The notes beneath the pieces were generated by a model. It made no database searches. It was not told the DNA's origin and was given only the letters and a program-made list of their open reading frames with translations. DNA of 20,713 bases from Apostichopus californicus (Eukaryota > Echinodermata > Holothuroidea > Aspidochirotida > Stichopodidae), in the NCBI GenBank assembly GCA_020650975.1, contig JAIPMN010014871.1, forward strand, positions 1 through 20,713. The letters are read 5' to 3'. Numbering within the stretch: position 1 is the first letter of the stretch; each line of letters opens with the position of its first letter. The position numbers and the translations under genes were made by a program. Below, piece after piece: positions 9,827 to 18,800 of this stretch.

Positions 9827-12800
9827 GTTTGATTATTCTCTGATTTTGCCCTATACATGCAGTTTTTTACATTCTAGTTTTCTTATTCAGATATTGATAA
9901 ACAGTTCTATATTTCATTTTATGCCGCACGGCAGGACAAAAACCATACCATAATAATACCAGTTAAATACTTTTGTCGCAACTGTAACTGTGTAAAATAC
10001 GAGGGTCCTACGTTACCACTCTACAATAATCTCGAGAGATAGAAAAAGAGGTAAATGACCCTTTTAGGTTCGGATCATCTTTCATTTCATTTCTTGCATT
10101 TCATTTCATTTATTTGTTTCTCTTCTATATGCAGGTTTCACAGTAAACTGTTAATAACATACATGTAAATACAACGAGGAAGGAAAAGGCATAGAAAACC
10201 ATGCAAGACTTTAACAAATACTATAATATGTCAGCAGTAACATTTTTGACGGCATTACCTGTTGCTGCTGTTTCTTGTTTTCCTCATTTTGCTTTAGGTA
10301 TTTGTTCTATCACGAAATGGATTCCACGGGGAGAATCAATCACAATCAATTGTACGATGATAGAAGTTGAAGTTGATACATTGCCATTATGGAAGTTCAA
10401 TGATGAAGTAATTTACGCAGATGGATTTGAACCAAAAGGTCTAGGTTTTTCTAATGTCCGTGGAGAAATCGTTGATAATATTACTTCCTACTTGTACATC
10501 GAAGATTTTACAATTGAAAATACTGGAAACTATACTTGCGTTATAAACAAGTCGATTAAGCAATATTATCTACGCACTTGTGGTGAGTCTTAACGATCCT
10601 ATTAATTATAATTCAGGTCCTTTGTCATGATAACCTAGACTTGATTCCACAGTGATTACGCAAAAATGTAAATTTCTTAAATCTGATTGAGGAAGGGTGT
10701 CAATGACGTTTGGATGCTGTTTATTTGAGAAGGAAGAGCCAATGTTCAACTCATTTATTTTATTCAAGATGATATAGATTTTTGGGTGAGTATGCTTAAA
10801 TTCAAGACAAAAACATTGTTGTCTTACTTATGACAACATAACCTCTTAAGCATCGCTTATTTAAGAATGGATAATATGCACACATTACATGAATATAATC
10901 GTTTTTTGTTGTGAATTTTGTTTAAACCCCTTCACTGAGATAATCAGAATAATAATATTAAAAATAATAACATTTATGTTAAATCACAGATCCTGTTTAC
11001 TGTTCGTTTGTTACAGAAATTCCAGAGTTAAACATTGCAGTTAACGGCAAACCTATGCATTCTGTATACTATATTCAAGAAGGAGACAACTTAAGTATCG
11101 TTTGCATGGCAGCGCATTCCACATGTGTGTTTTTGTATCTGACTTTTGAAAGTATCAGCAACATATCCACAAATAATCAAAACCACAATCAGAATGTTAC
11201 AGATGATGATGTGCTCCGAGTGAATTTTACAGCATGGAAAGACGTTATTGTAACATGCCACTTGAACTACGGTCAGACTTGGGACCTTCAAAAAGTATCA
11301 TTCACTGTTTTAGTTTTACCGCAAAATGAGAATAATGGTAGTACTGAAACGGTGCCGGTTACAGTAGGTAATCTTGGTAGGTAATTCTTATATAACGTCG
11401 GGTTGTTACTTACTTAATGGTAGAGATCAAGACGAAGAAACATTGTGGAACTGTTACCATTAACTGATTAATCATTAAAGAATATTAGTAACGCCAATTA
11501 AGAATAGCAAAGCATGTTAATGATATGCGAAATTACATGTATTGAGTTCTGATGTGCGTCTAAACTAATTACGGTACTGCCAGAAACAAACTTTCTCGTA
11601 ACAGCATATAATATGCTATCAAGCAGAATGTCATTGTAGAAAATGCTTCTGCAATGATCAAAATGTTCTCGTTATTAATAAAAATTAAAATAATAAGTTG
11701 CTGAATTTTGCCGCTACTCTTCAGTTGATTTTCCAGATCCACTATTTATAACCGTTGTGGGAGCAGTTTCAGTTACGGTTTTCATCACATTCTTACTCAT
11801 AGTTATTTGTATCAGGAGAAGAAAGAAAGGTAAACAGTGCCATGTTGTGTATAATAAGGCGAAATTTTAATATACATACATACTTTTACTAAAAAATAGG
11901 AATACGAAGAAGCCGTAGAAAATGTGTTCCGATACTTTCCTACAATATGTAGCTGAATTTAAGTTTTGATAAATTTCTTCAACAACATATATAAAGTAGG
12001 TCTTGAGAAATGGTGTACAAGATAACTTCCACAATGTTATATCATAGATCAGTTGAAATTACATTTCACTGAGTACTTATTTCATTGTGTTTGGCACTGT
12101 ACAATGACAGAAACTAATAAACTAAGGAGTAGAGTCCAATTAACATCAGGTAAAATAGAAAATCCAAATCCAAAAAGATTTTATTGTCATCTGTTGTCAT
12201 GTAATTTCATGGAATATGTCGATTATATATTGTGCTGGCAAAGCAATCTCAGAGGCGGCTGGGAGGCGGAAAAGGGCGTCTGGATATATAATTAAAGTCT
12301 ATTAGAAATATTAATAACCAAGTAAACAATTGTCAACTAGAATATATCATTCCTCATGTTTTAATCCATATTGTTGATAATCCACGCATTTAATATTACA
12401 GAGAAACCACAAGAAATGACTTATATGAGGTAAGGAAATATAAGTTGATTTCTGATATCAACAGTAGTTAACTATTTATATCAACAATATTTTCGCAATC
12501 TTGGCAGCACTAGTCATTTTTCTAAATGTAATGTTTGTCTTAGTTGCCTTTTATGCAAAGATTTTCATCAGAGAATGTTGCATTCGTCTAAATACTTAAC
12601 TTCGAACGGTCTTATACGAAAACAAAATTTGTTGATTTGAATTTCAACCAGTTATTAAAACTACATTTTTATGTTGAATTGCCTAGCCATAGTTGTCACA
12701 CAATCTTGATTGATCAGTAAAGATGCAAAAGTTACCTGGAAGCATCATTTGTGTCCAGTGGAGGACTGGCTCATCGCCTTACCTGCTCGGATCCGGCGCT

Positions 12801-15800
12801 CTACTAGATCCTGAGAGCCAAGTCACTCATTAAAGGATGAGAAGCACAAGCTGCCGATTTCATATCGGCCGTGAAAGTCGCTTGTTTTAAAACAACAGCA
12901 CTGTCGGTTAGATCACTGAGATGTTTAGCAATTTATACCTCAGTTTCCCCTCGTCTGTTTCTTTAAACCACCATAATTACTAAAGGCACGATGAGGTTAA
13001 GCAACATTTTGTCATTGGAAAATAAGACTCCTGTATTATATTTTGTTTTCTTTTGTTTGTTTGTTTTCTTTATAACTTGATTCATGGGAAGATCAAAATA
13101 GTTTTAATTTTTGTCAGGTAGATTGGTATTTATTTAATGTGATTACTGATTGGCCTTTTTCAAAAAAGAGGCAAAGTTATAACTTGAAGAAATATACATA
13201 GTTATAATGTATTTATACTGGTGATATACTGACATGAAGTTATCTTAACCTAAATTACTTTCAGTGAAAATGAGAATACAAATGGAGACCAGAACATGGA
13301 TATTGACCTTGCAGATCCAGGTTTGTATTAAGCTGCCTTATACTTTTCAAGGACAATACACGATATATATCGCGTCCCACAAGATACCTCCACTGTATGA
13401 CTGTGTGTATGTTTCTAGTTTCATACTATTATTTTAACTGTTTATCATTATCACAACAGATGTCGACAATCATTATCTTATTTATCTGTAATAAATTAAA
13501 CTGTTCATATGTCTGGAAGTTGGTGTAAATTTAGAACTTATATTTTGTCATTGAACGGGTAAGGCGATATTGACACTATTTGTCCCACACTACAGGCATG
13601 TATGAATGAAAAAGAAGAAGGAAAACAGTTCTTAGTTTGTATCGCACAAATGCTGATCGAGAAATTAAAGTTAAAGTTACAACGCTGTTTTTTATTCTAT
13701 TTGTGTCCTTTGTATAAACTTTACCAGAGCTGGTCGACGGAGTGTCAAAAAATCGAAAGATGTCCAAACAACTTTCAATCAGTGAGGGTTTAAGTGGTAA
13801 GGACAGATTAGCTACATTTTACAACCATCAACTTCAAGCAGTATTTTAAATTCCAAAACTACGTTACTTTATTTGTAAAAACACTCTCCTAACAATCCAA
13901 ATATTATATTACCATGGTAAGAATAGGATAGGCATATTCGTTACATTACACTGTTAACATTGTAACGTCGCATTCTTAAAGAATTATTTTATATATTTTG
14001 TAAAATGTACGTCGCTAAGTAATATTATGAAACAAAGTGTGTGGATATTCGGAACTGGTAATTTGTCATTGATATCGACAATACTTGTTCCAAACTAGAA
14101 ACATGTATACATGAGAAAAAGAACGGAAAATAGTTCTCAGTTTTTTATCGCTTAAATACTGAAATTAAGATAAAAGCTACAACAATGTTTCTTATTTTAC
14201 TCTTTTTGTTCGGTTGTATTATTTTGCAGAGCTGGTATCTGAAGTGCCAAGTAATCAAAAGATGTCCAAACAAATTTCAGCCAGTGAGGGTTTAAATGGT
14301 AAGGACAGATTAGTTACCTTTTCTAACCATTCACTTCTAGCCGCAGTATGTTCAATTCCAAAACAAACGTTACTTTATTTGTCGACAAATACTCTCTGAA
14401 CAATCCAACCATTTTCTTTCCAAGGTAAGAATAGGTCAGGTATGGCGCGGTATTTGTTACATTACACTTTGAACATATAACGTTGCATCGTTAAAGAAAT
14501 GTTTTACAGACTGGGTGAAATGTAAGTCATTGAGTGGGTATTATGAAACAATGTGGGTGGATATTTGGAACTTGTGATTTGTCATTGGATAGGTAGGGTG
14601 ATATCGACAATACTTGTTCTAAACTAGAGGCATGTATAAATGATAAAAGTATAAATGAGAAAATGGAAAATAGTCTTCAGAAATTAATCGCTTGAAAGCT
14701 GATAGAGAAAGTAAAATGTTTGCTTGTGATATTGAGAACGCTATTTGACATTTTAAGTTTGTGAGTTCTACCATTTTGTGCAGAGCTGGTCTAGGTGCCA
14801 GGTAATCAAAAGATGTCTAAGCAACTTTCAATCAGCGAGGGTTTTATTGGTTCGGAAAGAAATTGGATACATTTTATAACCAATCACTTCAATCAGTATT
14901 TTAAATTCCAAAAAGACTTTAGTGAGCCACATAAACGTTACCTCAAAATTCTTTCAACTAGTCATGCCAGATACACACGCTCTACTTATAAAAGATATCT
15001 TCGTTGTTACACACCGTAACGTCTAATTATATATGCATCACTGACTGGATGTAGAAGAATATAAACCATGTTTTCAACATATTTGTTTCTATGGCTCTAC
15101 AAGTGAAAATTGTCGGAGGTAAATGTCATCGTAGATGTAGATGTTAAGACAATTAATATGACTGCTGCAAGCGTTACGTCGTATTTGCTTAAATGAATGA
15201 TCACTGTCTATCATATATCGATATCATTATGAAATAGGATACAAATAAGTTCGTTCTATTGTCGATGGTTATGATCTCCATGTCTGCTCAGTTTGCGTGA
15301 AGTAAGCTTTGAATATAATGTTGGTCAAATGAATCATAGATATCATGCTCGTTCAATATTAATCAATACCAGTAGCTAACTTTAGCAAACATTTCTTCGT
15401 CTAGAAATGGACTTCAGCAATTCCGACGGGAAAGCAGCAAAAGCTGAATTATCGACCGACAATGTACAGTTAGTTTCGCTTCTATCGACCGGAACCATCT
15501 TTGATTATTGGATAGCCTCGAGTAAAACTTCGACTGCACACGAGTACTTTATTGCTAAAACCGTCTCAGGTGATATAAATAGCACTGCTCATTTATTGTT
15601 ATCTGCCATACATTTTACTCTAAAACAACAGACGTCATATATGGAAACAATGACAATCAATAAATAAACGGTTGAAAGTCTGATGGGAAATTAATAGCAC
15701 TGTTTCGTTATTAACGTCATGTAACAATCCTTTTCAATGGAGAAATAGACAATACAACAACTTAAAGTTGACATAAAATACATTTAAATCAATTTTGACG

Positions 15801-18800
15801 ACCAGCGGTCCAACATGATTCAACGCTGAAATACACCTGATTACTGGTGCTAAAGTTTCTTAACCACAGAATATGATAGATGTTAATTATTACATTCCAA
15901 AGAACATTTGTTAGCATATGATAACATGAAAGGATACACCAATACTAGCAACTACAAAATACATGCAAGATTTCTTCTAAAATTGTGATATTTTACTCTC
16001 CGAAAACTAATATAATTTCCTATCAAAACACGAAGGCATATAAAAGTCGCTATTAAGTAACAGCAGGTTGCGCCATGTTACACTTTTCTATTCTTTTCAG
16101 ATAAAGCTCAGATGAAAGACGGATACAACTTCATTTTTATGGCATCCAAGATACGCCAACTTAATGATCATCCAAATATTGTGACATTTTTGGGATGCGC
16201 AATTGACAAAGGTACATTTTGTGATCACAATTTTGCAAGGGAACACGGATAGTCGTTCACCCTTTTATATTACGACCAACTACTAATGACCCAATAATTA
16301 CAAATCAGCTTTCTTACCTTTAAAATCAGTCGTTTACTTTGTTGTATATGACTTTTATTCTTTTCTTTCCTTATATATACTTTAAATATACTTTTCACCG
16401 TCATCTTATTAAAAACAGAGGGTGAAAAGGGTGCAAACATAGAAAGACGAAGTATGAAGATAATTCCTACAACCATGAAAAAGTTAGGAAGCACACAGTT
16501 ATCTAAAATTATTTTGATCTTACTACTCTTGAATAGGAAAATGCAGCCAATAATGGGGGATATTTTGAGTGTCGCTAAAACTTTCCTTTATTTATATCTA
16601 ATCTCTTAAATGATATTCAACTTCTCTCTTCAGCACCGTATTATATTTACCAAGAACTTTTAGAATATGGAACCCTTCGAGAAATTCTGATGAGAATCTG
16701 TAATTCACAACATCACCTCCAAAATCCTAGCAACGGAAATGAAGAATTGACCAATGCTGCTTATTTAGTTGGTTTTGCAAGAGATGTAGCAAGTGGCTTA
16801 GAATTTCTTCACATAAATAAGGTAGGAATGAAGTTATGCAGGTCAGCAGATTGGATTATTTATTCTTTGTAAAAATAATAATAATATAGAGGATTTATAA
16901 ATCGCAGACTGCTTTACCGATAAAGGTGCCCAAGACGCGTTACATGATGACCCTTTTCAACAATAACCTGTCAAACTTAGAGACCATCCCTCCACATGAC
17001 AGCAGCTTAACACATCCCAACTGACAGATTATCTCACAGGTTCTCATGTATACACGTGGGTGAAACGAAGCTAAATTGATACAGTCCCTTGCCAAGGACA
17101 CAACGTAGGGATCTGGACAGGATTCGAACCTTAAGGCTATTGATCACATACCCACTGCTTTAACTAATTGACCACAAGTCTCTCACCTAGCACGCTAATT
17201 CATTGGAACAGTGCGTCATTCAACATGATTTGAATAATTTAGCACAAGTGGTTTATGCTGGTAACCGAACGCTTAACTTTCTTTCAATCTATGCCAAATA
17301 CTTTGCTGGTTTTGAAATAACACCAAATGGATTTTAAGGTGCTAGTTGTTTGTGTTGAATAGGTATACATAATTTGATGATCGTAGATAAGCGTCTTTGT
17401 TTCTGATCTTGGCATTGATGGTGGCATTGATTCTCTGAAACTATATCAAATAATTCTGAGGACGGCTTTGAGAAGCGAAATATACTGTATTTGCAATACA
17501 ATTAACATCATAGAAACAAGCTCTGATAAGGGTGCAAATGAATTAATACAATTCGAGAATGGTTAAAGCTGCGGTATTACAAATTGGTGGAAAGATCAAT
17601 TTAAGTTTATATGTCAATACATAAACACATATATAACTGAGTTCACATCTATTCATTCTTTAACAGCTTTATATCTTCTAAAGTTCATCATTCATGAAGT
17701 ATAATTGTCTTTGTATAATAATATTACAGCTATGCCATCCTGGATTAATGACGAGGAAGATCCTTTATGATTCAAACAACAAATGCAAGCTCTTTGACTT
17801 TTGGCCAAATGAGATTTCATCTGGCAGACTGAAGAAAATACTCTCTCGGGTAAGTACTCAATGAGTATTATAATGATTGTCATGGTTATATATATATATG
17901 TCAACTTGAAATGAAATAATTGGTTGGGGGGGGGGGTGTTTTCGTTAAATCTTGTGGCATTATGGTTATAAGATTTGTATGTTTCAAATTACAATGCTAG
18001 AACTATGTATTGGGTACCAATGTTAAGTCAATTGGAATAATGGGCTGACGGGATTTCAATCTCCATGAGCATAACACATCTTTAAATCCTTTATAATATC
18101 TAAATTATCATATTTATATAGAAGGATCCACCAATTGGCTGGTTTCCACCGGAGACAATCTTCATGAATCAGTACGACGAAGTTTCTGATATTTGGTCGT
18201 ACGGAGTTATTTTATGGGAAATATTCTCTTTTGGTAAGTATCACTATACAGCAAAACATGCTGTTAAGGTTGCAAACTATTTTAATCTAAGATCAGAATA
18301 TGTTTCTCGCCATACAAAGATACAACCACTACAATACTTTAAATATGATGACAAACCTAATGATTGTGAAATCACTGATATCTGGTCTGATTTTCATTTA
18401 GATTTGTCAGCAAACGGAAGGGATAATTTTCAAATAATTTAAAATGTCATATTTGGTATTTTGGGCTTGATTTCTTCATAATGTATAATACAAGTCTCCT
18501 ACGTTTTATTCAAGGTAACTTTTTTTCTGTAGACCTTTCTGTTTTGCTGTACGTCCACGATCAACAGTGAACATTTATAAGAGATTTTAATGTTTGATAA
18601 TGACTCTTAACATATTAATCTTTAACACTGTCATCTAGTTTCACAATTTAAAGACGTGGTTGCTAGGATACGTTATATATTATTTATATTTTAGGAGAAG
18701 AACCGTATCAACATGAGAGTGTCAAAGACGTAGAAGAGAATATCAGACAGTTAAATTTATTACCGCGACCGATGTCTTGTCCCGGTTCGATGTAAGTATT

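Larger units (their letters stand above)
11830..13264 (+). other. Introns 4 and 5 of gene 2 around a micro-exon
   Basis: This holds introns 11830-12401 and 12430-13264 and the 28-nt exon between them. A frame at 12053-12295 has no domain and no splice logic, so I do not call it. The second intron holds the GC-richer patch at about 12755-12960, listed separately, and a T/G-rich low-complexity stretch near 13039-13070. Confidence 0.6.
13509..14915 (+). repeat. Three tandem units, each with a cassette exon
   Basis: Three units of about 0.5 kb start near 13509, 14035 and 14560. Shared landmarks are TTTGTCATTG, a cgatatTgac-like stretch, ACTAGAxxCATGTAT, the exon (starts 13728, 14230 and 14784) and a downstream block related to TTTTAAATTCCAAAA. 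Exon spacings are 502 and 554 bases. The units have diverged well beyond the two gene arms, so this triplication looks older than the gene duplication (inference). Confidence 0.75.

Noticed and set aside
12053..12295. 80-residue frame in intron 4 of gene 2
   Set aside because: No domain, and the receptor exons splice across it in perfect phase.
18164..18442. Exon 13 frame reading on into the intron as an alternative end
   Set aside because: The left arm stops about 100 nt earlier in the intron, the donor is strong and the next exon completes the alphaG region in frame.
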